A stretch of DNA of 64,000 nucleotides from Stackebrandtia endophytica (GCF_006716355.1 NZ_VFOW01000001.1:1674001-1738000), one strand, 5' to 3'; shown: positions 34,622 to 44,508, counted from the stretch's first letter. Notes: generated by a model from the letters alone, not told the origin. Numbers and translations: made by a program.

Positions 34622-35827
34622 ATGAGAGCTCGTCCATCGTTCACGACCACGCTGGTAGCCGCCGCGGTCGCGATCGGCTTGACGGTGGCAACGCCCGCCG
34701 CAGCCGACCCCCGCACCGGCGAGGTCACCGTCGCCGAGCAGGTCACGCCCGGCATCGAATACTCCACCTACTCCACCTCCACCCGTCACGGAACCGCGCG
34801 GGTACACCTGTTGACGGTGGACCTGACACAACCGGGAATCAGCCTGGGACTGCTCAACGCCGGCAAGGTCGCCCGCACCGGCGTCATGACCTCGCTGGCC
34901 GACCGGGTGGGAGCCGCAGCAGGCGTCAACGGCGACTTCTTCAACATCGGCGAAACCGGTGCTCCCGTGGGACCGGCCATCCTGGACGGTAAAGACCTCA
35001 AGGGCGGCGTTCCCGGCCGACAACGGTACGGTCCGTCCCTGCCACCGGGAACCAGCAACAACGACGTCTTCGGCGTCACCGATGCGGGAGTGCCCACGGT
35101 GACCAGCCTCTCGGTGGACGGCAAGGCCACCAGCGCGGCCGGAACCTTCGAACTACAAGGTCTCAACCAGTACGCCATCACCGTGGACGGTGTCGGGGTG
35201 TTCGACGCCGAATGGGGCACCGCGTCCCGAAAGCGCGCCACCTGCGGCACCGACGACGACCGCAACGCCCCGTGCAGCAGCCGCACCCGCGAGGTGGAGA
35301 TCGTCGACGGCGTGGTCACCCGGGTGTCCACCGCACCGGGCAGCGGCCAGATCGCCGATGATGCAACGGTTCTGGTGGCACGTGACGACGGAGTCGACCA
35401 CCTGGCCGGACTGTCCGAAGGCGATGCCGTCGACGTCGACTACCGGCTCAGTACCCCGGACGGGAGCACCCTGACCACCGCAATCGGCGGCATGCCGATC
35501 ATTCTCGACGGCGATCACCTGCAGCTCGATGATTCGGCGGGGACGCTGGCGCCCCGCACCGCCGCCGGCATCAGCGCCGACGGCTCCACGGTCTACCTGG
35601 CGGCCGTCGACGGCCGGGCGTCATCCAGTGTGGGTGCCACCTTGAAGAGCCTCGCCCAGATCATGACCACCCTGGGCGCGCACGACGCGGTCAACTTCGA
35701 CGGCGGTGGCTCTACCACCCTGGTCGCGCGCAAACCCGGCAACACCGCCACCAGCATCCGTAACTCCCCATCGGACGGTTCACAACGCTCCGTCTCCACC
35801 GGACTGGGCGTCTTCTACACCGGCTGA
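34622..35827 (+). CDS. Secreted phosphodiester glycosidase family (NAGPA domain) protein
   Basis: The product is 401 aa. A signal peptide (FTTTLVAAAVAIGLTVATPAAA) is followed by a NAGPA-like domain: GVNGDFFNIGETGAPVGPAI holds the conserved NGDFF motif and AVNFDGGGSTTLVA the catalytic-region DGGGSTT motif. Family members cleave sugar-phosphodiester bonds such as those of cell-wall polymers; the exact substrate is unknown. Its 3' end overlaps the convergent CGNR gene by 48 bp. Confidence 0.9.
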   Translation: MRARPSFTTTLVAAAVAIGLTVATPAAADPRTGEVTVAEQVTPGIEYSTYSTSTRHGTARVHLLTVDLTQPGISLGLLNAGKVARTGVMTSLADRVGAAAGVNGDFFNIGETGAPVGPAILDGKDLKGGVPGRQRYGPSLPPGTSNNDVFGVTDAGVPTVTSLSVDGKATSAAGTFELQGLNQYAITVDGVGVFDAEWGTASRKRATCGTDDDRNAPCSSRTREVEIVDGVVTRVSTAPGSGQIADDATVLVARDDGVDHLAGLSEGDAVDVDYRLSTPDGSTLTTAIGGMPIILDGDHLQLDDSAGTLAPRTAAGISADGSTVYLAAVDGRASSSVGATLKSLAQIMTTLGAHDAVNFDGGGSTTLVARKPGNTATSIRNSPSDGSQRSVSTGLGVFYTG

Positions 35828-36394
35828 ATCGAAGCGGCGCCTTCGGAACGCGGCGGTTTTGACCCGGCTCTGGCACGTGGTCGAACAGAACCGTCGCGTT
35901 CCGTTGCGAGAGGTGTCGGCGTAGACCCCGTCGCACTCGGGTGCGGTGCACAGACCGAGACGGTCCTGCTGACTGTCACCCAGCACCATGCCCAACGCCG
36001 TGGCGCAGGAGGCGACCCAACCGGCGACGAACCCGGAATCCGGGCCGTGAAACCGCAGTCGCCAGGCTCCGTCGTTTTGCGACAGGTGAGGGCGGGAATC
36101 GGTCTGCAACAACAGTTCGTTGACCCGCTCGGCGGCCGCGTCGACGTCACCGACCTCATTGAACTCGAACACCTCGCGCAGCTTCGGGGCCACCTGTGCC
36201 AACGCCGCGACCTCGATGAGACTGGGACGGGAGATGTCGGCCGCCGACGTGCTCAACGCGGTCATGGTCGCGACCACCAGCTCATCACCGCTGGGTGGAG
36301 TGAACGGTTTGCCACGACGGTACCGACCGGTCAACGCGTTCACCAAGTCGACGGTGATCCGCACCGCCTCATCGCCGTGACTGTTGAAGTTCAT
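35780..36394 (-). CDS. CGNR zinc-finger / ABATE domain regulator
   Basis: The product is 204 aa. The N-terminal ABATE-like domain (VDLVNALTGRYRRGKPF) precedes the C-terminal CGNR-type zinc finger: CTAPECDGVYADTSRNGTRR then FCSTTC. These proteins are predicted DNA-binding regulators common in actinobacteria. ATG 36394 has GGTGGAAG upstream; the frame runs to 36592 without a better start. The basic tail past RVKTAAFRRRR is antisense to the end of the glycosidase gene. Confidence 0.88.
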   Translation of the reverse strand: MNFNSHGDEAVRITVDLVNALTGRYRRGKPFTPPSGDELVVATMTALSTSAADISRPSLIEVAALAQVAPKLREVFEFNEVGDVDAAAERVNELLLQTDSRPHLSQNDGAWRLRFHGPDSGFVAGWVASCATALGMVLGDSQQDRLGLCTAPECDGVYADTSRNGTRRFCSTTCQSRVKTAAFRRRRFDSAGVEDAQSGGDGAL

Positions 36395-36623
36395 CGGCTT
36401 CCACCTCGCCGAATGTCGTGTCGCTGTCACAGACAACGTACCCGGCGGCGGGTCGCAACCGGCGAGGTGACCGTGGTATCCCCGTTGGACACACGGGGTC
36501 GATTCAATGGGCCGCCACCAGCGATAACGTCGGCGACAGACCCCGCCGCCGCGGACTGCTCCGCGAGCGACGGGGTCAAGGACGTTCACCATCTGAAAAC
36601 TCGGACGGTCGTCGCCGATGCGA

Positions 36624-39035
36624 CTATTCGGCGATCAGGCGCGCGATGTGGGTCCTCCCGTCGTGTTCGGAGGTGTCGGCCGTCAATCGGATCGCACTGC
36701 CCACATCGACCGACAGGTGCGAGGAGGAGTCGACCAGTCGATACCCGGACAGGCCAACCTCGACCACGACCCGGTTGCTGACACGGCGCGGCTCGGACAC
36801 CCCGATGACCAGTTCGTCACCGTCACGGCGCAGTATCACCGCCGGAGCGTTGTCGGAGGCCTCGGAGGCGATCACGAAACCGTCCCGGGTCTCAAGCGAC
36901 CGGCCCGCCTTGAAGAAGTTGATCGCGATCAGTCCGATGTCCCAGGCCTCGATGGCCTGAACGTTGGCGTTGTTACCCAGGATCGAGAACTGCCGGGATC
37001 CGGCCAGCTCCCGCGTTTGCTCCACGGTGGCGTTCGGAAGCACCATGTAGCCGTACTGGGCGTTGCTCGGCCCGACACCATGTTCGTAGAAGAACCCTAG
37101 GAACCGCCTGGTGTGCAGCTCCTCGGTGAAGCGGTGCCGGTTGATGTCCTTCCAACGGCCGCTGCGCTGGGTACGAAACGCCGTCACCTTGCGATCGCCG
37201 AGGAACAGATAGCCGCCGACGTTCTCGATGTGCGCCCATGACGGGTTCGCGAACTGCTTCTCCCAGCCCTGTTGAACCGGTTGCTCCACATCGTCGACGA
37301 TCAACCGGTTGACACCGGACTCGTGCAGGTGACGATTCTCGATCACCGACCGGATCCCCATGGTGTCGGAGGAGCTGATGCCCGCCCCCAACGCCACGAT
37401 CCCCTCATCGAGGCAGAACCACGACTTGCGCGCCTGAATCAGTGGGCGCGGGCCGCGCAAGTCCTGGCCGACCACGCCGTATCCGTCGATCGTCGCACCG
37501 CCGACCCAGGTACACGAACCCCGGTTGTCCTTGCGCTCGGACAGTTCCCGCCGACTCAACGTGATACCCGGGTACAGGCGATGGTCGACGGTCGGCCAGA
37601 AGTTGTCGTTGAACTGGACGTTGTCGTTGTCCAGGTACAGGTAGGTCATGCCGGCGCCGGTGTGCCAGCCCCGCAGGTTCTCCGTCGTGTCGTACTCGTA
37701 GAAGTCGATCCGCTCGCTGGCCATCGCGATGGAGAACGCCCAGCCGGGGCGTCGATGCACCGCACGGGCCATACCGGAGAACAGCCAGTGCCCCACCGGT
37801 TCCGGCGACGGTTGGATGCCGTCGTCGCCGAGCAGTTCGTTGAACAGCGTCACCCGCTCGATGTACTTGGTCTCCAGGGGATCGACGGAGGTGTCGCGGG
37901 TGAGCCAGCCCTTGCACATCTCCCGCCAGTGACGTGCGGTCGCCGCGTCGACGGTCTTGGCCAGCCGCAGGATCCCCTCGATGATGACGTGCGCGCGACC
38001 ATTGTGGCCGTGCCGGGATATGGCCCGCCCCAGGACACTCGACATGATCTCACCGTTGAAGATGAACGGCCGGTACGCCTTCTCCACCATGTCGTGAATC
38101 ATGGTGTGCCGAGGGTCGGACACCTCCCAGGGCGATTCGGCGACCATGTGGAACACGTGGGCGATCCGTGATATCAACACCTCCCCGTAGGAGCCGTTGT
38201 AGGCGATGGTGCGGTGCATGACATACGAACCGTCCTTATAGAACCCGTCGCCGTCGTTGGAGTAGACGAAGCACCGCGACAGCGCCTCCATCGCCTGCTC
38301 GATGCGCCGTTCCCGTTGTGCCAGGGCTCCCGCCATCACGCAGATCATCGAGGAGTCCACCAGGTTGGATCCGGTGAACGGCTTGACGTCCGGATAGCTC
38401 TTGTCACCCGGCTGGGGAATGAAGTGTTCGACGGCCGCCATGTAGGCGGCCACGTCGTCGGCGGCGAGGTGGTCGAACAGCAGCACGCAGGTGTCCACCA
38501 GAGCGTGCGGAGCGCCGATCTGCCACTGGTACCAGGAGTCGTACTGCTTCTTGCCGGCGTGGTACTGGAGCCGGTGGACGTCACGCAGTCCGGCCACGGT
38601 GTCGGCCAACAGGTCGGGGTCTCCATTGTGGGATGTACCCGGGGTGGCATACGCGACGGCCATGGCGCGCAGGCGATTGTAGGTGTCTCGCACGTATGTC
38701 GAATGGGTTCCGAACGGGTAATCCTCGAACACCCTGGTGCGATTGTCACCACGCACCAACTTGGACAGTGCCTCGTCGGCGGCGGCGTCGATGGTCGCCA
38801 GGACATCGGTGTACAACGGATCGGCCGGGTCGAAGCCTCCGCCGGTCAGCACCTCGAAGCGACGTTGCCGCAGGGCGGTGAAGTCGTCGGCGGACGCGGG
38901 ACGGTTCTGCGCGAAGACCGTTCCGGCCGGGATCACCATCGCGCCGCCGGCGGCGGCCGCACCGGCGACCAACAGGGCGCGACGACTGAGTCGGGGGCGG
39001 ATTCGCGGCTCAAAACGCGGGTCAGCAAGAGCCAT
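36624..39035 (-). CDS. Tat-exported polysaccharide lyase family 8 protein
   Basis: The product is 803 aa. A twin-arginine signal (RLSRRALLVAGAAAAGGAMV) predicts folded export. The alpha/alpha-toroid domain (about 45-390) carries YNGSYGEVLI and RAISRHGHNGRAH, the catalytic His/Tyr/Arg neighbourhood of PL8 lyases; beta-sandwich domains follow (about 400-800). PL8 enzymes cleave hyaluronate, chondroitin or xanthan by beta-elimination; which one is not decided by sequence alone. ATG 39035 has AAGGAAAGG upstream. A divergent AraC gene is the likely regulator. Confidence 0.92.
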   Translation of the reverse strand: MALADPRFEPRIRPRLSRRALLVAGAAAAGGAMVIPAGTVFAQNRPASADDFTALRQRRFEVLTGGGFDPADPLYTDVLATIDAAADEALSKLVRGDNRTRVFEDYPFGTHSTYVRDTYNRLRAMAVAYATPGTSHNGDPDLLADTVAGLRDVHRLQYHAGKKQYDSWYQWQIGAPHALVDTCVLLFDHLAADDVAAYMAAVEHFIPQPGDKSYPDVKPFTGSNLVDSSMICVMAGALAQRERRIEQAMEALSRCFVYSNDGDGFYKDGSYVMHRTIAYNGSYGEVLISRIAHVFHMVAESPWEVSDPRHTMIHDMVEKAYRPFIFNGEIMSSVLGRAISRHGHNGRAHVIIEGILRLAKTVDAATARHWREMCKGWLTRDTSVDPLETKYIERVTLFNELLGDDGIQPSPEPVGHWLFSGMARAVHRRPGWAFSIAMASERIDFYEYDTTENLRGWHTGAGMTYLYLDNDNVQFNDNFWPTVDHRLYPGITLSRRELSERKDNRGSCTWVGGATIDGYGVVGQDLRGPRPLIQARKSWFCLDEGIVALGAGISSSDTMGIRSVIENRHLHESGVNRLIVDDVEQPVQQGWEKQFANPSWAHIENVGGYLFLGDRKVTAFRTQRSGRWKDINRHRFTEELHTRRFLGFFYEHGVGPSNAQYGYMVLPNATVEQTRELAGSRQFSILGNNANVQAIEAWDIGLIAINFFKAGRSLETRDGFVIASEASDNAPAVILRRDGDELVIGVSEPRRVSNRVVVEVGLSGYRLVDSSSHLSVDVGSAIRLTADTSEHDGRTHIARLIAE

Positions 39036-39360
39036 GGGAATACCTTTCCTTGAGTTGTGGATGTTTCCGACGCGGTTGTACCGAACATCCGCATAATTCG
39101 CCCATGGTGCATTTGGTGACAGTAGCGACAACCGGGACAATAGGACCACTATGGATGGTGTAGAGAAGTCCGCCACCCATCAAAAACCTCCAACGACCCG
39201 TCAGGCATCGTGCATCGCACCCGCCACGGGCCACGCGGCCGTTCCTCACGTCCGAACGGACGATCATCAACCGATCCGACAGAGCTGTCACAGCCGCCTG
39301 GCATGGTGTGTGACAGGGGCGCCGCTGAGGCCCCACGTCGTTTCCGAGGAGAGTAGGTCG
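39036..39360. other. Divergent intergenic region, lyase / araC
   Basis: About 325 bp with no supported gene. It should carry the promoters of the lyase and the AraC gene. I see no convincing direct repeats for an AraC operator by eye. Confidence 0.4.
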
Positions 39361-39837
39361 ATGAGCCGACCGGGCACCGCCGCACTGGACACCCAGGTCG
39401 CCATGCGCCGTGCCCGCGACCTGATCGACAAACGGTTCGCCCAGCGGATCGACATCGCCGACATGGCCAAGGCGGCCGGCTACAGCCACCACTACTTCAT
39501 TCGCGCCTTCACCGCCGTCTACGGCGAAACCCCCGGGCGCTATCTGACGCGCCGCCGGGTGGAGCGGGCGCAGGAGTTGCTGCGCGTGGCGAACCTGACG
39601 GTCACCGAGGTCTGCTACCTGGTCGGCTTCAACAGTCTCGGGTCGTTCAGTTCCCGATTCCGCGAGGTCGCGGGCATGACCCCGTCACAGTTCCAACGCC
39701 GAGCCCACCTGACGGGACCGCCGCCGATCCCCGGCTGTTTCATCATGATGTCGATGGGTCCGGGAGCCGCCCCGCGCACCGCGCCCGATCGAAGTAGCGC
39801 AATTTCGGAGAAGCCACCGTCGTCCGACGACACATAG
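39361..39837 (+). CDS. AraC-family transcriptional regulator
   Basis: The product is 158 aa, essentially a stand-alone AraC DNA-binding domain: IDIADMAKAAGYSHHYFIRAF (first helix-turn-helix) and LTVTEVCYLVGFNSLGSFSS (second), ending GMTPSQFQRR. It lacks a ligand domain, so activity may be set by expression level. ATG 39361 has GGAG upstream. The VOC gene begins 30 bp after its stop, so the two are co-transcribed; AraC-VOC pairs are common. Confidence 0.92.
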   Translation: MSRPGTAALDTQVAMRRARDLIDKRFAQRIDIADMAKAAGYSHHYFIRAFTAVYGETPGRYLTRRRVERAQELLRVANLTVTEVCYLVGFNSLGSFSSRFREVAGMTPSQFQRRAHLTGPPPIPGCFIMMSMGPGAAPRTAPDRSSAISEKPPSSDDT

Positions 39838-39867
39838 GGTTTGACCACCGACAAAGGAGGATTCACC

Positions 39868-40323
39868 GTGATCACTCGCCTGAGTGTCGCATCCGTTTAC
39901 GTCACCGATTACGACGAGGCCATCGAGTTCTTCACCGAGAAACTCGGCTTCGCGGTTCGGTCGAATCTGACATTGGAGAACGGGCAACGTTGGGTAACCG
40001 TGTATCCGACCGCGAGCCCGGAGTTTCAGCTCTCGATGACCGTTCCGGGTGCACCCCTTCACGACGAGGAGACCGCCACCGCCATCCGGTCGCTCCTCGC
40101 CAAGGGGGCGTTGAGCGCCGGCGCCTGGAGCACGCCCGACTGCAAGGCCACATTCAAGGAGTACTCGGCCCGGGGTGTCGAGTTCCTCCAGGAACCGCAG
40201 GAACGTCCCTACGGGGTCGAGGCGGTGTTCCGCGATCCGTTCGGTAACTGGTACAGCCTGAACGAGACCAACGACAAGGCCTTCGACGCCGAGGCGATGA
40301 AGGAAGCCTTCGGCGGCAACTGA
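39868..40323 (+). CDS. VOC (glyoxalase) family protein, AraC-linked
   Basis: The product is 151 aa. VASVYVTDYDEAIEFFTEKL opens the first VOC unit and FRDPFGNWYSLNE closes the second. GTG 39868 is chosen since AAGGAGG lies 7 nt upstream; an in-frame TTG at 39841 lacks this. It follows the AraC gene in one transcript. Substrate unknown. Confidence 0.9.
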   Translation: MITRLSVASVYVTDYDEAIEFFTEKLGFAVRSNLTLENGQRWVTVYPTASPEFQLSMTVPGAPLHDEETATAIRSLLAKGALSAGAWSTPDCKATFKEYSARGVEFLQEPQERPYGVEAVFRDPFGNWYSLNETNDKAFDAEAMKEAFGGN

Positions 40324-40425
40324 TCGGCCGAAACGGGTATCGCGTAGATCAGGTGGCGAGTCCCATCGATTCGATATCTGATCGCACCGACCGCGAATCT
40401 CCGTGAGCCTCGAATGCTCCACGGT

Positions 40426-40463
40426 TCCTCGGCTCGGCCGGTCTGTGGACCGAGCCGAGGAAT
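40426..40463. terminator. Bidirectional hairpin between VOC gene and FecCD permease
   Basis: A 13-bp perfect stem (TTCCTCGGCTCGG with CCGAGCCGAGGAA) and a 12-nt loop lie in the 254-bp gap between convergent stops. Confidence 0.75.
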
Positions 40464-40577
40464 ACCGGGTGGCGCCCAGAACCTGTGCAGTGAATCCCGA
40501 CGGGTTCGCACCGGCGTCGTGGTCGCGGAAGCGCCACGGCCGCCATGCGTTCGGCGTCGGCGGGCTGTACCGACCGG

Positions 40578-42674
40578 CTATGTCGCCCTACTGCGATACA
40601 GCAACCAGAAGAAGTACGGTGCCCCGATGATCGCGGTCATCAATCCGGCCGGCAACTGATCCGGGCTGATGACGGTCCGCCCGACCAGGTCGGCGATGAC
40701 GACCAACGTGCCGCCCAACAACGCCCCCACCGGGATGACGCGCGAGTGTCGTCGTCCCATGAGCATTCGTGCCGCGTGCGGACCGACCAGTCCCACGAAT
40801 CCGATGACGCCGATGCCCGCGACCGCGACCGCCGTCAGCAGGACCGCGCTGATCAACAGCCCGAACCGGGCTGCGGGAACATTGACACCGAGCATCCGCG
40901 GGGTGTCGTCGTCCACGGACAACAGGTCGAGCTGTCGATGCGCCAGGAACACCAGGGGCACCAACACGAGACAACCGATCGACAGCGGGATCAGGTGTTC
41001 GACCGTCCGGCCGTAGGTGGACCCGGACAGCCACGTGAGTGCCTTGGTCGCGTTGAACGGATCGGTCACGACGATCAACAGTGTCACCAATGCGGCGGTG
41101 CCGTAGGAGACCCCGACGCCGATGAGGACCAGCCGGTCGGTGGCGAACCCGCTGCGCGCGGCCAAGCCGAACACGATCGCGGCGGCCAACAGTGCGCCGA
41201 GCCCGGCGGCACCCGCCAGCATCCAGAAACCCGCCAGTGGAACCAGGGTCACCACGAGCACAGCACCGACCGATGCGCCACCGGATACCCCGATGATGGC
41301 TGGTTCGGCGAGCGGGTTGCGGGTGACGCCCTGGATGGCCGCACCGGCGGTCGCCAGCGCGATACCGGCCAGCAAGGCGGCCAACACCCTCGGCGCCCGA
41401 GTTTCCATGACTCCGCTGACCAGAGGTCCCGCCTGACCGGTCACCCAGTTGGCGACATCACCCAGCAGAAGCATCCGATCGCCGATCAGCAGACTGACCA
41501 GGACCGCGGCGATCAGCAACGCGACCAGCGTGGACACGACGATCTTGGGGTACCGGACACCGATTCCCCGGACATCCAGAGTGCTGCCGGCACCGCTGAG
41601 TCGGCCCGAGCGAAGCCGGAAGGCCAACACCACCAGGAAGATCGCTCCCACGATGGAGGTCATGACACCGGTGGGGACCTGAACCGCGGTCTGCGCCCCC
41701 AGCATGGTCCGCAATCCCACATCGGCCGCCAACAGCAACGCGACGGCCGCCAGACCACTGACCGGAATCAGCGCACGATGCCGGTGCAGGCCCGGCACCC
41801 GCGACGACAGCAACCGGATCAGTGCCGGTGCCGCCAGACCGATGAACCCGATGGGCCCGGTGAGCGCCACCGCCGCAGTCGCCAACAGCACGCCCACCAG
41901 CAATGCCATCAGCTGGGTCTGCCGGACCGGTACTCCCAGAGCACGGGCCTCGTCATCGCCGAGCATCAGCAGATCGAGGCGACGTCCCAGGAGCAGCAAT
42001 ACTCCGATCCCGGCGGCGACGATGGGCGCCATCAGAGAGATGCCGCCGAAACCGTTCACGCCCAGAGTCCCCGACGCCCAGGCGTACAAACCGCGGGCCT
42101 CGAACGGAAACAGGATCATCAGGGAGGTGGTGACCGCCGTCAACGCCAGGGCCACTGCCGAGCCGCCCAAGACGAGTCGGACGGTGCCGTACTCGGTTCC
42201 GGTCAGCACCAGCACCAGTAGCGCGGCGGCGAGGCCACCGGCGAAGGCCAGTCCCAACTGTCCGAGGAACGGCGCCGAGATCCCGAACGTCGCCGCCACC
42301 ACCAGTGAGAGGTGGGCGCCGGCGTTGACCGCCAGGGTGTCGGGGGCGGCCAACGGGTTGCGGGAGATCGACTGCATGACGCACCCGGCGGCCCCCAGGC
42401 CGAGTCCGACCACCAGGGCGGCGGTCAGTCGCGGCAACCGGGACGCGATCACGATCGCGGCGGCCTGGTCATCCGCCGAACCGGTCACCCACGCCCACAG
42501 GTCGGCCACGCCGACATCGGCGGTGCCCTGGGTCAGGTGTATCCCGGCCAGCACCACGATCCCGGCGAGGATCGCCCCGATGAGAGCGATCAGCGCCGGA
42601 ATCGAGATGCGTTGCGGTGGAGGCGGCTCGCCGTCGGTCGAGACGGAGGCGAGCCGCTCGCCGGTGAGTGTCAC
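40578..42674 (-). CDS. Iron-siderophore ABC permease, two FecCD units in one chain
   Basis: The product is 698 aa, twice the usual FecCD length, as in FhuB. The first unit (about 25-350) has NPLAAPDTLAVNAGAHLSLV and GFIGLAAPALIRLL; the second (about 370-695) has NPLAEPAIIGVSGGASVGAV and GFVGLVGPHAARML. One polypeptide therefore supplies the whole channel. GTG 42674 overlaps the upstream stop (GTGA). Open frame continues to 43193 as a shadow of the binding-protein gene. Confidence 0.93.
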   Translation of the reverse strand: MTLTGERLASVSTDGEPPPPQRISIPALIALIGAILAGIVVLAGIHLTQGTADVGVADLWAWVTGSADDQAAAIVIASRLPRLTAALVVGLGLGAAGCVMQSISRNPLAAPDTLAVNAGAHLSLVVAATFGISAPFLGQLGLAFAGGLAAALLVLVLTGTEYGTVRLVLGGSAVALALTAVTTSLMILFPFEARGLYAWASGTLGVNGFGGISLMAPIVAAGIGVLLLLGRRLDLLMLGDDEARALGVPVRQTQLMALLVGVLLATAAVALTGPIGFIGLAAPALIRLLSSRVPGLHRHRALIPVSGLAAVALLLAADVGLRTMLGAQTAVQVPTGVMTSIVGAIFLVVLAFRLRSGRLSGAGSTLDVRGIGVRYPKIVVSTLVALLIAAVLVSLLIGDRMLLLGDVANWVTGQAGPLVSGVMETRAPRVLAALLAGIALATAGAAIQGVTRNPLAEPAIIGVSGGASVGAVLVVTLVPLAGFWMLAGAAGLGALLAAAIVFGLAARSGFATDRLVLIGVGVSYGTAALVTLLIVVTDPFNATKALTWLSGSTYGRTVEHLIPLSIGCLVLVPLVFLAHRQLDLLSVDDDTPRMLGVNVPAARFGLLISAVLLTAVAVAGIGVIGFVGLVGPHAARMLMGRRHSRVIPVGALLGGTLVVIADLVGRTVISPDQLPAGLMTAIIGAPYFFWLLYRSRAT

Positions 42675-43657
42675 CCGGTTGCTTTGAGGACGGCGGCGAC
42701 GAACTGGGTCATCGAGGCCGGTCCACCGAACATCCAGATGCTGTCGGGCAACCGGGCCACATTGCCAGCGGCGACGAACGGCAGGCTGGTCCAGATCGGG
42801 TTGTCGGCGAGTGCGTCGGTGTAGACGTCGCTGCCCTCGGAGTCGTTGCCGATGTACCAGTAGAGGGTGTCGTCGGGGAGTTTGGTCAGTCCCTCGACGT
42901 CGGTCTGTCCGAGTCCGTATACCGCGTCGCCCTCGATGCCGATGTCGTCCCAGGCGTTGGCAAAGCCCAGTTCGGCGAGCACTCCACCGATCAGCGAGCC
43001 GCTGGTGAACGGACGGACCGAGATTCCCTCGCCCGCGTCGTAGGCGTCGTTGAACGCGACCGGAGCACCGGCCACATCGGACTCCGCAATGACGGCGGCG
43101 GCATCGGTGAGCATGGTCTCGAACTCCGACTTGAGGTCGGCGGCGGCCGCCTCGGTGCCGGTGGCCTGCGCGATGAGGTCGATATTGGCCCACATCGACC
43201 CGATGGGGTCGCTGGAGTCGCCACCGGGCAGCACGATGACGGGGATGTCCTTCTGCTCGATCTGCTCGACGGCCCCCTCGATGATCTGGCCGGTCACGAA
43301 CACGGCGTCCAGGCCGAGGGTCGAGAGTATGTCCATGTTGGGTTCGCCGCGGGTGCCGATGTCGGTGGCGGTGTCGGCGAGTTCGACGGCGTTGTCCCAG
43401 GTTTCGAAGCCCTCGATGTCACTGACACCGACCGGCTGCACGCCCAGGGAGATCAGGTATTCGACCGCATTCCACTCGGTGGCCGCGACGTTGACCGCCG
43501 GCCCGTCCAAGGTGACTTCCTTACCTCGGGCGTCGATGACGGTGATCGGGTCGCCACCGGATTCGGAGCGGCTTTCGCTCGGGTCTTCAGTGGTGCCGCA
43601 CGCGGCCAGGGCCACGGCGGTCACAGCGGCGACAGCCAGAACGGTCAGGCGTTTCAC
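42671..43657 (-). CDS. Iron-siderophore-binding lipoprotein
   Basis: The product is 328 aa. The signal sequence MKRLTVLAVAAVTAVALAAC carries a lipobox. The mature part is a FecB/FhuD-type class III binding protein (VNVAATEWNAVEYLISLGVQP). It starts 12 bp after the ATPase stop and overlaps the permease start. The IdeR box before the operon supports ferric-siderophore import. Confidence 0.93.
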   Translation of the reverse strand: MKRLTVLAVAAVTAVALAACGTTEDPSESRSESGGDPITVIDARGKEVTLDGPAVNVAATEWNAVEYLISLGVQPVGVSDIEGFETWDNAVELADTATDIGTRGEPNMDILSTLGLDAVFVTGQIIEGAVEQIEQKDIPVIVLPGGDSSDPIGSMWANIDLIAQATGTEAAAADLKSEFETMLTDAAAVIAESDVAGAPVAFNDAYDAGEGISVRPFTSGSLIGGVLAELGFANAWDDIGIEGDAVYGLGQTDVEGLTKLPDDTLYWYIGNDSEGSDVYTDALADNPIWTSLPFVAAGNVARLPDSIWMFGGPASMTQFVAAVLKATG

Positions 43658-43668
43658 GCCGGTTCTCC

Positions 43669-44508
43669 TTAAGCGGGGATGGCGACACGCTGTGCGTGTC
43701 GAGAACGAGCACCGGTACGAAGTTGTCCGGTGTGCGGATCGTGGTGCACATCGATGGTGATGCCGTACGCGCTGCTGAGCAGTTCGGAGGTCATGACGTC
43801 GGCCGGAGGTCCGGCCGCGGTGATGCGCCCGTCTACCAGTAGGACGACCTCATCGGCGACCGAGGCGGCCTGGTCCAGGTCGTGGAGAACCACACCGATG
43901 GCGATCTGATGGTGATCGGCCAGGTCACGCACGATGTCGAGCAACTCCACCTGGTATCGCAGGTCCAGGTGGTTGGTGGGCTCGTCCAGCAGCAGGATCG
44001 AGGTGTCCTGCGCCAGGCAACTGGCCAGCCACACCCGCTGCATCTGCCCACCGGACAGGGTGTCGACGGGGCGATCGGCGAGCGATGCCACGTCGGTCAT
44101 GACCAGTGCGCGGTCGACGATCTCGGGGCCTTGCGGATCGGTGCCACGCCACCGCGGCCGGTGCGGATGGCGCCCGTATTCGACGACCTCCCGAACGGTC
44201 ACGCCGCCGGGAACGACTCGTGACTGAGACAGCAGGGTGAGTCGCTGGGCGAGGACCCGGGGCGCCAGATCGTGAATCGGGGTCTCGTCGCCCAGAACGA
44301 TGTCGCCGCAGGTCTTCGGGTGTAGTTTGGCGATCGTGCGCAGCAACGTGGACTTGCCGCTTCCGTTGGGTCCGATGAGCGCGGTTACCCGCCCACGGGC
44401 CAGTTCAATGGAGACGTCGTCGACGGCACGGTGAGAGCGGTAACCGGCGCTGACGCAGTCCGCGCGCAGTTCTACGGAGCATTCCTCGGATTCGAGTGGC
44501 ACATCCAA
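43669..44508 (-). CDS. Iron-siderophore ABC transporter ATP-binding protein
   Basis: The product is up to 279 aa, FepC/FhuC-like. Walker A (LIGPNGSGKSTLL), signature (LSGGQMQRVWLA), Walker B (ILLLDEPTNHLD) and switch His (VVLHDLDQAA) are intact. It is first in the operon. The start is unusual: TTG 44508 directly abuts the IdeR box and has no ribosome-binding site; GTG 44502 is two codons in. Either would suit a leaderless transcript starting within a few bases of the box. Confidence 0.9.
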   Translation of the reverse strand: MDVPLESEECSVELRADCVSAGYRSHRAVDDVSIELARGRVTALIGPNGSGKSTLLRTIAKLHPKTCGDIVLGDETPIHDLAPRVLAQRLTLLSQSRVVPGGVTVREVVEYGRHPHRPRWRGTDPQGPEIVDRALVMTDVASLADRPVDTLSGGQMQRVWLASCLAQDTSILLLDEPTNHLDLRYQVELLDIVRDLADHHQIAIGVVLHDLDQAASVADEVVLLVDGRITAAGPPADVMTSELLSSAYGITIDVHHDPHTGQLRTGARSRHAQRVAIPA

